This document shows, one piece after another, positions 26,262 through 34,225 of a stretch of 64,000 nucleotides of DNA. Location of the stretch: positions 186,001 to 250,000 of the forward strand of contig NZ_JAUFQG010000006.1 of NCBI RefSeq assembly GCF_030409605.1. Reading direction: 5' to 3'. This stretch comes from Simiduia curdlanivorans (GTDB lineage Bacteria; Pseudomonadota; Gammaproteobacteria; Pseudomonadales; Cellvibrionaceae). The notes under the pieces are model-generated. The model was given only the letters and a program-made list of their open reading frames with translations. It searched no databases and was not told the DNA's origin. Position numbers and translations under genes: made by a program. The stretch's first letter is position 1. Each line of letters starts with the position of its first letter.

Positions 26262-27377
26262 ATGACTAAAGTAATTCCGCTCGAATCGATTCAGCGCCGG
26301 CAAAAGCTCCTCAGAGCGCAACTGCACTCGAGGCGACTTAATGCCTACATTGTTTTTTCACCGGAAAATTTACGCTACCTAACGGGATACACCGGCGAAG
26401 CCGCCTGCCTACTGTTTAGCCTCGATTATTGTTACTTAATAACCGACTATCGTTTCGTCCAACAGGCGACCACAGAGTGTCAACTCACCCAAATCATTGA
26501 ACGCGACCGAGACGCCCAAAGCCTCGGCCAGTGTTTAGCTGCACTGTGTAATGAATTTCATCTGACCGCGATTGCTTTCGAAAGCGATAAGGTTTCCGTT
26601 GCGCAGTGGCAGAAGATTGCCTTGGATTTAGCCGGCTATCACTGCACGCCCTTGAATAGCTGCATTGAAGAGCTGCGAAAAAAGAAAGAGGCCTGGGAAG
26701 TTGAGCAGATTCGGCAGGCCGCGAGAATCGGCGATGAGGCCTTAGCCATCGCGCTTCGTACACTAAAGCTCGGCGTCACCGAAAAAGCCTTTGCCACAAC
26801 CCTAGAGTATCAACTTGCGCAATTAGGCTCTGAGGGCATCGCCTTTGCCACTATCGCGGTTTTCGGTGAAAACACAGCACTGCCCCATGGCATGCCTAGC
26901 CAAAAGTCTTTGGCCGATGGCGATTTTATTACCATTGACTTCGGTGCTGTGGTTAACGGTTACAGATCTGATATGACACGAAGTTACATTTATGGCAGTG
27001 CCAGCGACAAACAACTCGCATTGATACAAACGGTATTAAAGGCCCAGCAAGCGGCCTTAAATATTCTCCGTCCGGGTATTAGCGCTTGCGAGGCAAATAC
27101 CCGGGCTCAAGAGATACTTGAGGCATCGGAATTTGCACAGCATGCCGGCCCAGGCCTAGGGCATGGCCTTGGATTATTTTTACACGAACAGCCCCACATA
27201 GGCGCGCACTGCATGGATCAATTATCGAGCGGTTTTGTCGTTACCGTTGAACCAGGCATCTACATACCAAATTTTGGCGGCGCGCGCTTTGAAGACGACG
27301 TTCTGATTACCCACCACGGCATAGAAATACTGACTCAAGCGCCGAAACACTATAGGTTGCCCCATGAAAATAATTAG
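26262..27377 (+). CDS. M24B metallopeptidase (Xaa-Pro peptidase-like)
   Basis: A 371-residue cytosolic peptidase of the aminopeptidase P / prolidase type. The N-terminal creatinase-like domain (residues 10-130, with F-S-P-E-N-L-R-Y-L-T-G-Y) precedes the pita-bread domain. All five metal ligands are present: D226, D237, H301, E330 and E344. Such enzymes cut the bond before proline, which suits proline- and hydroxyproline-rich peptides. The ATG at 26262 is preferred over the adjacent TTG. It overlaps the next gene by 14 bases and so is co-transcribed with the OCD-family gene and probably the POT transporter. Confidence 0.9.
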   Translation: MTKVIPLESIQRRQKLLRAQLHSRRLNAYIVFSPENLRYLTGYTGEAACLLFSLDYCYLITDYRFVQQATTECQLTQIIERDRDAQSLGQCLAALCNEFHLTAIAFESDKVSVAQWQKIALDLAGYHCTPLNSCIEELRKKKEAWEVEQIRQAARIGDEALAIALRTLKLGVTEKAFATTLEYQLAQLGSEGIAFATIAVFGENTALPHGMPSQKSLADGDFITIDFGAVVNGYRSDMTRSYIYGSASDKQLALIQTVLKAQQAALNILRPGISACEANTRAQEILEASEFAQHAGPGLGHGLGLFLHEQPHIGAHCMDQLSSGFVVTVEPGIYIPNFGGARFEDDVLITHHGIEILTQAPKHYRLPHENN

Positions 27378-28305
27378 TGCAGAGCAGATTAACAATGCCT
27401 TGAACTACCCAGACCTGATTGACCACTTGGATCAGGGATTTTCTCGTCCATTCAACATGCCTAAACGCCAAGTGTTTAATATAAACCCCGGCACAGAAAA
27501 TAAAGATGCTTTTGCGGTGTTACCGGCGTGGAATGAAGACTATCTGGCGGTAAAAGCTTTTACCTACTTTCCCAGCAACTACCGCCACAATAAATCCGCT
27601 TTGCACTCAAATATACTGCTGTTTAATAGAAGCCATGGCGAACCGCTAGCCTTGCTCGAAGGCGCAAGTTTAACTCATTGGCGCACAGCGGCGGTATCGG
27701 CACTTGCATCGCGCTACCTCTCCAATCCGGATGCATCACGGCTGTTATTGTTAGGCACGGGAAATCTTGCGCCACATTTGATTGCGGCACACTTAAGTGT
27801 TAGGCCCATAGACTCAGTCATTATTTGGGGCCGTAATACCGACAAAGCGCAGGCGTTGGCCACAGGGTTAAGCGAAAAATTTCGCCGCGTTAACTTTAGC
27901 GTGCACCTCGATGTGAAACCCGCCGCTCAAGACAGCGATATCATCGTTGCAGCTACAGCGAGCCCTGCACCGGTTTTGTACGGCAATTGGGTTGCCCCTG
28001 GCACCCACGTGGATTTACTCGGCAACCACAATGCAGACCAGCGCGAATGCGATTCGGAACTGATTGGCAAAGCGCAGGTTTTTGTCGACAGCAAAGTGAA
28101 CGTTTTGAACGAAGCCGGGGAACTTTTGATTCCCATTCACGAAGGCGTATTCAGCGAGCAGGCGATCTTGGCTGAGCTAAGTCAATTGTGCAATAAGTCT
28201 ATCGCTGGCCGGCAATCACTAAGTCCTATCACACTATTTAAAAGTGTTGGCACCGCAATCAGCGACCTATTAGCTGCGCAATACGTATTCGAAAAGCTTA
28301 GCTAA
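27364..28305 (+). CDS. Ornithine cyclodeaminase / mu-crystallin family reductase
   Basis: A 313-residue NAD(P)-dependent protein. The nucleotide loop L-L-G-T-G-N-L-A-P-H is at about residues 130-139, and the family segment E-G-A-S-L-T-H-W-R-T-A-A-V-S-A-L-A is near 98-114. Family members include ornithine cyclodeaminase, alanine dehydrogenase and ketimine reductases such as delta1-pyrroline-2-carboxylate reductase (LhpI). Given the nearby hydroxyproline genes and the preceding Xaa-Pro peptidase, a pyrroline-2-carboxylate reductase role (forming L-proline from trans-3-hydroxyproline) is attractive but inferred. Start ATG 27364 lies inside the end of the peptidase gene, showing translational coupling. 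Confidence 0.85.
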   Translation: MKIISAEQINNALNYPDLIDHLDQGFSRPFNMPKRQVFNINPGTENKDAFAVLPAWNEDYLAVKAFTYFPSNYRHNKSALHSNILLFNRSHGEPLALLEGASLTHWRTAAVSALASRYLSNPDASRLLLLGTGNLAPHLIAAHLSVRPIDSVIIWGRNTDKAQALATGLSEKFRRVNFSVHLDVKPAAQDSDIIVAATASPAPVLYGNWVAPGTHVDLLGNHNADQRECDSELIGKAQVFVDSKVNVLNEAGELLIPIHEGVFSEQAILAELSQLCNKSIAGRQSLSPITLFKSVGTAISDLLAAQYVFEKLS

Positions 28306-28345
28306 AGCATCTCCTATCCATAAAAGATAATAAAAAGGCCTTCGC

Positions 28346-30112
28346 TTGAAATTTCCCCGAGCTTTTTACATCGCCAATACCCTAGAGATTTTTGAACGCC
28401 TCGCTTGGTACGGTTTTTTTACTGTGTCGTCGCTGTATATGAGCAGCCCCAAAAGCCAAGGCGGCATGGCGTTTACCGATGCCGAGCGCGGTTTTCTTCA
28501 GGGCTTGATTCCCTTTCTGCTTTATCTATTTCCTGTTATCACAGGTGCCCTCGCCGATCGCTATGGCTATAAGCGCATGTTTTGGATTTCGTTTTTTATT
28601 ATGTGCCCCGGCTATTACCTGCTCGGCCAAGCACAAGGCTTCTGGTCTTTCTTTTTCGCCTTTCTCGCCGTTGCCATTGGCGCGGCCTGTTTTAAACCCG
28701 TCGTGCTCGGCACCATTAGTCGCACCACCTCAGCGCAAAACAGAGGCCTAGGTTTTGGCATTTTCTATACCATGATCAATTTAGGCGGATTTCTCGGCCC
28801 CTTCGTTGCCGGCTACGTACGCGCAATAAGCTGGGAATGGGTGTTTATCATGTCTGCCTGTTGGATAGCGATCAACATGCTCATACTCGGGCTATTTTAT
28901 CGCGAGCCTGAAAACGAAGCGTGCAAAGAAATAAAACTCGATGACAGGAAGAGCAAGGACTCGCGTAGCCTAAAAGTCGTATTAGTAGAAGCACAGGAGG
29001 TGCTTGGAAACGCTCGATTAGCCTTTCTGTTAATCCCTCTGATTATAGGATTATTGGCCTGCGTAAAATTTAATGTCGATATTTCCTATTACATTTATGC
29101 AGCGCTGTGTTGGCTTGGCATTAATTTAATCTGGAGCCAGTGGGTTAAAATCAATGAAAACGCTAGCTTAACCAACAGTTCCCACCGAAATCCACTCCAC
29201 AACTCGCCAAAAAGACCTTTCGACGAGCTCCCAAGCGGCAAATGGTACCAACAGCCGATCGTCATAGGCGAGGCAAATTTTTTACTGTATCTGCTCATTC
29301 TGGCCGGCTTCTGGACCGTGTATAACCAACTTTTTTTCACACTGCCGCTGTACATTCGCGACTTTGTCGACACCTCAGACCTCGTTCGCGCACTGTATAC
29401 CATACACCCTAACCTCGCCAACTTCATGGCTCAGGTCAATGTCGAGCAACTCAGCAGCATAATTGAAACACTCGACTGGAATAGACCGGCGGGCGAGATT
29501 AGATCAAGCCTCACACACTACAAAATTTTGCTGCCCATAGAATTGGTTGAATCAACCAGAACGGCCATCGCCAGTGGCATACTCGAACCGCAATTCCTAG
29601 CAAAAAATTGGGCCCAACAATACCGGCAAATAAACCCGGAATACATTATCAACCTCGACTTTGGTGCCATTATTTTATTTCAAATTGTATTAAGCCAGTG
29701 GCTACAGCGTTTCAGCTCGCTCAAGGTTATCGCCCTAGGCACCGTTGTTCTCGCCTTGGCAAACTTAATCGGCGGGCTAGCCCATATGGTTGTGCTGAGC
29801 GGCTTCATGGTGGTAGCTGGCGTCCTAGTGTTCGCTTTGGGCGAAATGGTTGCGTCACCCAAAAGCCAAGAATATATTGCCGCCCTCGCTCCCGCGAATA
29901 AAGCCGCGGTATTTATGGGCTATTACTTTGTGTCTATGGCCTTGGGCATGTTGTTTGGCGGCTTGTTATCGGGTTGGGCTTACGGCACCTTGGCGCACGC
30001 CAAGCAAGCACCCTACCTCATGTGGGGTTTATTCGCGCTCATAGGGTTAGTCAGTGCCGCAGCGCTATTTATATTCCAGGCTCGCCTGTTAAATGATAAA
30101 ACCATGAATTGA
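28346..30112 (+). CDS. POT/PTR2 family proton-dependent oligopeptide transporter
   Basis: A 588-residue inner-membrane importer of di- and tripeptides. The start must be TTG 28346 (AGG upstream), because the essential first-helix motif E-x-x-E-R (E14, E17, R18, then Y22-G23) lies before any in-frame ATG. The PTR2 signature G-A-L-A-D-R-Y-G-Y-K-R follows at 67-77. Bacterial POTs are usually 450-520 residues. The extra length is a hydrophilic stretch at about residues 341-435 between two membrane helices. It is the third gene after the M24 peptidase and OCD genes, 40 bases after the latter, and is followed by a terminator. The set suggests peptide import and cleavage. Confidence 0.9.
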   Translation: MKFPRAFYIANTLEIFERLAWYGFFTVSSLYMSSPKSQGGMAFTDAERGFLQGLIPFLLYLFPVITGALADRYGYKRMFWISFFIMCPGYYLLGQAQGFWSFFFAFLAVAIGAACFKPVVLGTISRTTSAQNRGLGFGIFYTMINLGGFLGPFVAGYVRAISWEWVFIMSACWIAINMLILGLFYREPENEACKEIKLDDRKSKDSRSLKVVLVEAQEVLGNARLAFLLIPLIIGLLACVKFNVDISYYIYAALCWLGINLIWSQWVKINENASLTNSSHRNPLHNSPKRPFDELPSGKWYQQPIVIGEANFLLYLLILAGFWTVYNQLFFTLPLYIRDFVDTSDLVRALYTIHPNLANFMAQVNVEQLSSIIETLDWNRPAGEIRSSLTHYKILLPIELVESTRTAIASGILEPQFLAKNWAQQYRQINPEYIINLDFGAIILFQIVLSQWLQRFSSLKVIALGTVVLALANLIGGLAHMVVLSGFMVVAGVLVFALGEMVASPKSQEYIAALAPANKAAVFMGYYFVSMALGMLFGGLLSGWAYGTLAHAKQAPYLMWGLFALIGLVSAAALFIFQARLLNDKTMN

Positions 30113-30170
30113 AAACTTATATTCAATCACATCGTCTATAGACCAAATTTTATGAAACACGCGTTGTAAA

Positions 30171-30194
30171 AGACAGTTAATTTTTTAACTGTCT
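30171..30194 (+). terminator. Terminator-like hairpin between POT and collagenase-like genes
   Basis: AGACAGTTAA at 30171-30180 pairs with TTAACTGTCT at 30185-30194 around a TTTT loop. The stem is AT-rich at its top and the tract after it is short in T, so termination is moderate. It lies between convergent genes. Confidence 0.6.
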
Positions 30195-30209
30195 TCATCT
30201 AGGCTTAAA

Positions 30210-31139
30210 TTACTCAAGAGCTTCCAGCCACAGATAAAAATCGTCATCCATGGATGTGCCCCATTGAGTCACCAGCGCCTGGTAGCGTGGAAAATCGCCA
30301 GAGCGAGTAAACATCAACATTTGCTGCACTTTTTCAGGTTGCTTTTCCATCATGTAGCGCACCGCTAAATAGCCCCAGCGGTAAATACGATCGACACCGC
30401 TATGGGTGGTGTTATTAAAAATATCGCTTAATGCAAGAGCATCCTTCTGTGCAAGCGCTACAGCGGCTGGATTGCTATCGCCTTGCGCCACATACTCCGC
30501 GACGCCCTCCGTCCACCAGGTGAGGTGCGGTAATAGAGGCGACGGCTCTGGGCAAAATTCCGGGCCCTCGTGGTTGTCGTGCAGGCCGGAACAGAAATCA
30601 CCGTATATATTAAAGCGACCATCAAGGTAATGAACCATTTCGTGACGTAAATTCCAGATTCCTTCATCGCGCTGATACGCAATGAAATTAGCCGCATTAT
30701 CCCGCCACTGGGGGTAGCCCTCTAAGTACATACCACCGTTATCCGTACTAATGCCGAAATCATCGCCCGCATGGGCGCGATACGCATCGACATTGGAATA
30801 AATATTGGCTGTCATGAAATGGTTGTAGTCATGTTCAACAGGTTTTTTATCGGTTGGAAATAGACGGTGAAACTTTATCTCGTTTTGCGCCATCATGTCG
30901 CAGGCTTGCTGTACCTGTTGATCGGTTAAAGATTGATGGCGAATCGCCCAGGCGCTATTACAGCGATGGTAGTTAACCAACACACTAGACGCCGGTGCAG
31001 GCGCCGGCAACCAGTGGCCGGGTGGCACGAAGGCAACAAGTTGTTGCTCGTTTGTTGGGCCGCAGCCCAGAAAGGTTAATAGCGAACAGGCGCAAGCCAA
31101 TGATAAACAGGTCTTCTGAACAGGTAGCGATGAAAGCAC
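30210..31139 (-). CDS. Compact M9 collagenase-like lipoprotein
   Basis: A 309-residue putative zinc peptidase. Signal peptide ends in F-L-G-C (Cys26, good lipobox), so it is membrane anchored. The catalytic block matches M9 microbial collagenases: L-R-H-E-M-V-H-Y-L-D-G-R-F with H166, E167 and H170, and W-W-T-E-G-V-A-E-Y with E211 as likely third ligand, as in clostridial ColG (HEYTH and the EG glutamate). Typical M9 enzymes have 700-1100 residues with an activator domain, PKD and collagen-binding domains; all are missing here. It therefore may act on gelatin or peptides rather than triple-helical collagen. The start is a GTG with AGGAG six bases upstream. It lies beside the hydroxyproline and peptide-uptake genes. 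Confidence 0.8.
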   Translation of the reverse strand: MLSSLPVQKTCLSLACACSLLTFLGCGPTNEQQLVAFVPPGHWLPAPAPASSVLVNYHRCNSAWAIRHQSLTDQQVQQACDMMAQNEIKFHRLFPTDKKPVEHDYNHFMTANIYSNVDAYRAHAGDDFGISTDNGGMYLEGYPQWRDNAANFIAYQRDEGIWNLRHEMVHYLDGRFNIYGDFCSGLHDNHEGPEFCPEPSPLLPHLTWWTEGVAEYVAQGDSNPAAVALAQKDALALSDIFNNTTHSGVDRIYRWGYLAVRYMMEKQPEKVQQMLMFTRSGDFPRYQALVTQWGTSMDDDFYLWLEALE

Positions 31140-31180
31140 AGCAGTCTCCTAACGATATATTGCCAATGTATTGCGGGCTA

Positions 31181-31221
31181 CCTAGATACGTCGAAGTATC
31201 TAGGATTCCGTAAACCGGAAT
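31181..31221. repeat. Two adjacent inverted repeats upstream of the collagenase-like gene
   Basis: CCTAGATAC-GTCGAA-GTATCTAGG (31181-31204) is a perfect 9-bp stem. Directly after it, ATTCCG-TAAAC-CGGAAT (31205-31221) forms a 6-bp stem. There is no T-run, so a terminator is unlikely. They lie 42-82 bases upstream of the GTG start and may be operator sites or a structured leader. Confidence 0.6.
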
Positions 31222-31281
31222 ATCAAGAGACTACCAAGCGACATAAATGGGTTATTGATGTCGCCCGAACTACCAACAAGG

Positions 31282-31950
31282 TTAAATCGATTTCTTTGCT
31301 TCTTGTGCAGCTAAGAGTGCGCGAATTTCTGATTTGGCCCCCAAGATATGGTCGGTCAAACACTTACAGGCTCGCTTCACATCTTTGGCGCGACAGGCGT
31401 TAATTAACTCGCGATGTTCAGGCCCAGCTTTTTTAACGCCCCCGGCCAAGAGAAAGTGCATGCGAATATAGCGATCGGCATTTTTATTTAAATTTTCTAC
31501 CACATCCCGGGTTTGCGGGCGGTCGACCTTATACAGGCCCATGTGAAAACGGGTATTCAATGCAGACCAACGATCCGCTGCATTTTCATGCTTCAACGCC
31601 GCCTCAAGCTCAACCAAAATAGTTTCAGCTTGGGCCAAATCTTCATCTGTTAGCAATGGCACTGAGCGGGCCAATAAATCCGCTTCCAACATGGCGCGCA
31701 GCTCAAATAACTCATCGATTTGTTCAAGGTTAAGTTCGGTGGCAGTAGCTCCTTTGTGGGGTTCAAATCGAACCAGGCCTTCGGCTTCCAGCTGCAGTAA
31801 AGCCTCGCGCACCGGAATCCGGCTAACATTAAGCTCTTCTGCTAAGGCCGCTTGGCGCAAGGGTTCGCCGGCCTTAATAGCACCAGACAAAATGCGCTCG
31901 CGGATGGCTTCCACCACAACCTGAGTTCGGGTTTTGTACTCTATCGCCAT
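31282..31950 (-). CDS. GntR-family regulator, FCD subfamily
   Basis: A 222-residue transcription factor. Residues 8-70 form the winged helix (L-N-V-S-R-I-P-V-R-E-A-L-L-Q-L-E-A-E-G-L). Residues 80-210 form the all-helical FCD ligand domain, with D/R/H residues (N-T-R-F-H-M-G-L and E-H-R-E-L-I-N-A-C) placed as in metal-dependent ligand sites. FCD regulators sense organic acids or amino-acid derivatives and often bind TTGTATACAA palindromes. Two such sites lie in this island (25985 and 34185), so it is the best candidate local regulator. It follows the hydroxyproline genes on the same strand beyond a terminator and so has its own promoter. Confidence 0.9.
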   Translation of the reverse strand: MAIEYKTRTQVVVEAIRERILSGAIKAGEPLRQAALAEELNVSRIPVREALLQLEAEGLVRFEPHKGATATELNLEQIDELFELRAMLEADLLARSVPLLTDEDLAQAETILVELEAALKHENAADRWSALNTRFHMGLYKVDRPQTRDVVENLNKNADRYIRMHFLLAGGVKKAGPEHRELINACRAKDVKRACKCLTDHILGAKSEIRALLAAQEAKKSI

Positions 31951-32074
31951 TGCAACTCAACCTTATATTGAAGTGGCGGCTAGTGTACCTCTTGCGCAGG
32001 TTAGGAACAATTCGCCTAACTGCATGAAATCTCTGCGATTTTTTACCCGAGCCTAAGGACTCTCGGGAAAAAAT

Positions 32075-32091
32075 GCCGGGGAAACCCCGGC
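32075..32091 (-). terminator. Terminator of the leftward hydroxyproline genes
   Basis: GCCGGGG-AAA-CCCCGGC forms a perfect 7-bp GC stem. In the leftward direction a run of T residues follows (after one A). It lies 80 bases past the epimerase stop. Confidence 0.8.
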
Positions 32092-32170
32092 CAAGTGCAG
32101 ATTGGACTGCTCACTAAAACCGACGTTTTATCGAACAGACCCAGGGAAACACATTTATGGCGCTATTTCG

Positions 32171-33172
32171 TCAAATAACTTCAAAGCCATAGGCATAGGG
32201 ATCTCGGTCGTCGACACAGATTTGATTGGCACCGAATACATGGGCCCAACCCTCTATACTCGGCACTATCGCTGTGATGCCCGCAACCTCTGTTATCGAT
32301 TCGATGCAGCCGGTAAATTGGCTACCGATAAAACTTTCGTGCACAAAGCTATCGCCAACACCTAACAAACCCCGGGCAAAGCGCTGCGCCATGCGTGCCG
32401 AGGTACCGGTGCCACAGGGCGACCGGTCTATGGCTTTCTCGCCATAAAAAACCGCGTTAGCGGCATGGGACCCCGCTGTCTTAGGCTGCCCCGTCCAAAG
32501 CACATGGGACAAACCCTGAAGACTTGGATCTAAGGGGTGAACAAACGGCTGAAGCGCCCGTCCAGCGTCGCGCAATAGCGGGCTGTATTGCAGCACCTGG
32601 GCTGCGGACCATTGATCGACGCCTGGAAAATTTTTCTGTGGCTCGACAATGGCATAAAAATTACCGCCGTAAGCAACATCAAAACTGATATCGCCGAGGC
32701 CGGGTACAAACGCCACCAAGTCTTTCGCATAAAGAAAGGCAGGCACGTTCACCAGTTTGACCGAGCTCACTCTGTCGCCATGCATTTGGTAGGTCACCGA
32801 CAATTGCCCGGCCGGCACATCAATGATTAACTGACCCGCCAACTTCGGCTTCACTAAACCCGACTCCAAAGCCGCTGTTACCGTGCCGATGGTGCCGTGG
32901 CCGCACATGGGAAGACAGCCTGAGGTCTCAATAAACAGAATTGAAAAATCCGCATTTTCTGAACAAGCAGGGTATAAAAATGCCCCCGACATCATGGCGT
33001 GGCCACGCGGTTCAAACATAAGCGCCTGTCGAATCCAGTCGAAACGCGACATGAAATCAAGCCGCTTTTCACTCATGGTTTTACCCCGAAGCTCGGGGTG
33101 ACCAGAGGTCACTAGCCGCACGGGGTTACCGCAGGTATGCGCATCGATACAAAAAAACGTGCCTTGTTTCAT
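32171..33172 (-). CDS. 4-hydroxyproline 2-epimerase (proline racemase family)
   Basis: A 333-residue cofactor-free epimerase turning trans-4-hydroxy-L-proline into cis-4-hydroxy-D-proline. Both catalytic cysteines are present: C90 in M-C-G-H-G-T-I-G and C253 in S-P-C-G-T-G-T-S-A-R. The related trans-3-hydroxyproline dehydratases have Thr at the second position, so epimerase activity is favoured, although bifunctional enzymes are known. It lies 9 bases after the DapA-family gene on the same strand, forming an operon, and is followed by a terminator. First step of hydroxyproline breakdown. Confidence 0.92.
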   Translation of the reverse strand: MKQGTFFCIDAHTCGNPVRLVTSGHPELRGKTMSEKRLDFMSRFDWIRQALMFEPRGHAMMSGAFLYPACSENADFSILFIETSGCLPMCGHGTIGTVTAALESGLVKPKLAGQLIIDVPAGQLSVTYQMHGDRVSSVKLVNVPAFLYAKDLVAFVPGLGDISFDVAYGGNFYAIVEPQKNFPGVDQWSAAQVLQYSPLLRDAGRALQPFVHPLDPSLQGLSHVLWTGQPKTAGSHAANAVFYGEKAIDRSPCGTGTSARMAQRFARGLLGVGDSFVHESFIGSQFTGCIESITEVAGITAIVPSIEGWAHVFGANQICVDDRDPYAYGFEVI

Positions 33173-33181
33173 GGTGCCGCC

Positions 33182-34093
33182 TTAAAGACCAAATTTAGAC
33201 AAGTCGATACGGCTGTTCATGGCCTCGCCGTAGAGTTTTTCTACAGTGGCTTTTTCTGTATTAGTCAGTGCCAATCTCGGGGCACGGGTGCGCTCTGAAC
33301 CCCGCCCCGCGAGCTGCTCGGCAAACTTAATACACTGCACCAAGGTCGGGATGGTATCTAAGCGTAATAACGGTAAGAACCAACGCCAAATTTCCAACGC
33401 CTCTCGGTATCGGCCCTGTTGTGCCAGTTTGAAAATGGCAACCGACTCTTGCGGAAACACATTGGTTAAACCGGAGATCCAACCGGTGACGCCCAACATT
33501 AAACTTTCTAAAGCAATATCATCGACGCCACAAAAAACGCCAAAGCGATCGTCGAAGCGGGTATATAACTCGGTGATACGACGGGTGTCTGTGGTTGATT
33601 CTTTAATGGCGACAATATTTTTTTCCGCGGCCAAAATCTCCATGCTATCAAGGCCCAAGTCGACGCCGTAGGTCACCGGATTGTTGTACACCATGATAGG
33701 CAGTGCCGTATGTCGAGCCACCTGTTGGAAATGATGTATCGCCTCGCGCTCTGTGGAACGGTAAACCATACCCGGCAATAGCATGAGGCCATCCAAGCCT
33801 ATTTTTTCTGCCTGCTTGGCAAAATCTTTGGCAAATGCCGTTGTGGTTTCTGCCACCCCCGTGAGCAAAGTCACGCGGCCTGCGACAACTTCCTGTGCCG
33901 CTGCCAACACCTGTAATTTTTCTGCAGCCGATAGCGAGCAGTTTTCGCCAACCGTGCCGCACACGATGATGCCATGCACACCCTCGTCGATGAGTTGATC
34001 CAACATCTTTTGCGTTGCCGATAAATCAAGGCTGTCGTCGGCCTTGAACTGTGTTGTAACAGCAGGAAAAACACCTTTCCAATTAACACTCAT
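33182..34093 (-). CDS. DapA-family lyase, probable 1-pyrroline-4-hydroxy-2-carboxylate deaminase
   Basis: A 303-residue TIM-barrel enzyme of the DHDPS/NAL superfamily. The Schiff-base lysine is K164 in V-A-I-K-E-S-T and the catalytic tyrosine is Y136 in M-V-Y-N-N-P. The G-T-V-G-E-N-C-S-L replaces the G-T-T-G-E loop of true DapA. In the hydroxyproline pathway this family deaminates 1-pyrroline-4-hydroxy-2-carboxylate to 2-oxoglutarate semialdehyde; the neighbouring epimerase and flavoprotein make that the likely role. The start at ATG 34093 has GGAG upstream; an open extension of 34 codons toward the promoter is rejected because it covers the operator region. Confidence 0.87.
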   Translation of the reverse strand: MSVNWKGVFPAVTTQFKADDSLDLSATQKMLDQLIDEGVHGIIVCGTVGENCSLSAAEKLQVLAAAQEVVAGRVTLLTGVAETTTAFAKDFAKQAEKIGLDGLMLLPGMVYRSTEREAIHHFQQVARHTALPIMVYNNPVTYGVDLGLDSMEILAAEKNIVAIKESTTDTRRITELYTRFDDRFGVFCGVDDIALESLMLGVTGWISGLTNVFPQESVAIFKLAQQGRYREALEIWRWFLPLLRLDTIPTLVQCIKFAEQLAGRGSERTRAPRLALTNTEKATVEKLYGEAMNSRIDLSKFGL

Positions 34094-34160
34094 CGCACCA
34101 TCTCCAAAACTAAATGACCGAGCAAAACCCAGCACAGGACTATGAACCAAGGCGCCTGCC

Positions 34161-34196
34161 TTGAATGGGTGCAGACTAAGGTATATTGTATACAAT
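34161..34196 (+). promoter_or_regulatory. Promoter and FCD-GntR operator of the hydroxyproline genes
   Basis: TTGAAT (34161-34166), a 17-base spacer and TATTGT (34184-34189) make a candidate sigma-70 promoter for the flavoprotein gene. The perfect palindrome ATTGTATACAAT (34185-34196) overlaps its -10, as a repressor site would. A CAAGGC/GCCTTG inverted repeat lies nearby at 34148-34163. The site stands between divergent genes and may control both. Confidence 0.65.
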
Positions 34197-34225
34197 TACA
34201 AGCACGCCATTTAATGAGAAACCCT

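Noticed and set aside
30210..31139. Calling the M9-like protein a true collagenase
   Set aside because: Only the catalytic block is present; activator and binding domains are absent, so activity on native collagen is not supported.
34094..34195. 34-codon extension of the DapA-family protein
   Set aside because: It covers the proposed operator and the ATG at 34093 has a good GGAG site.
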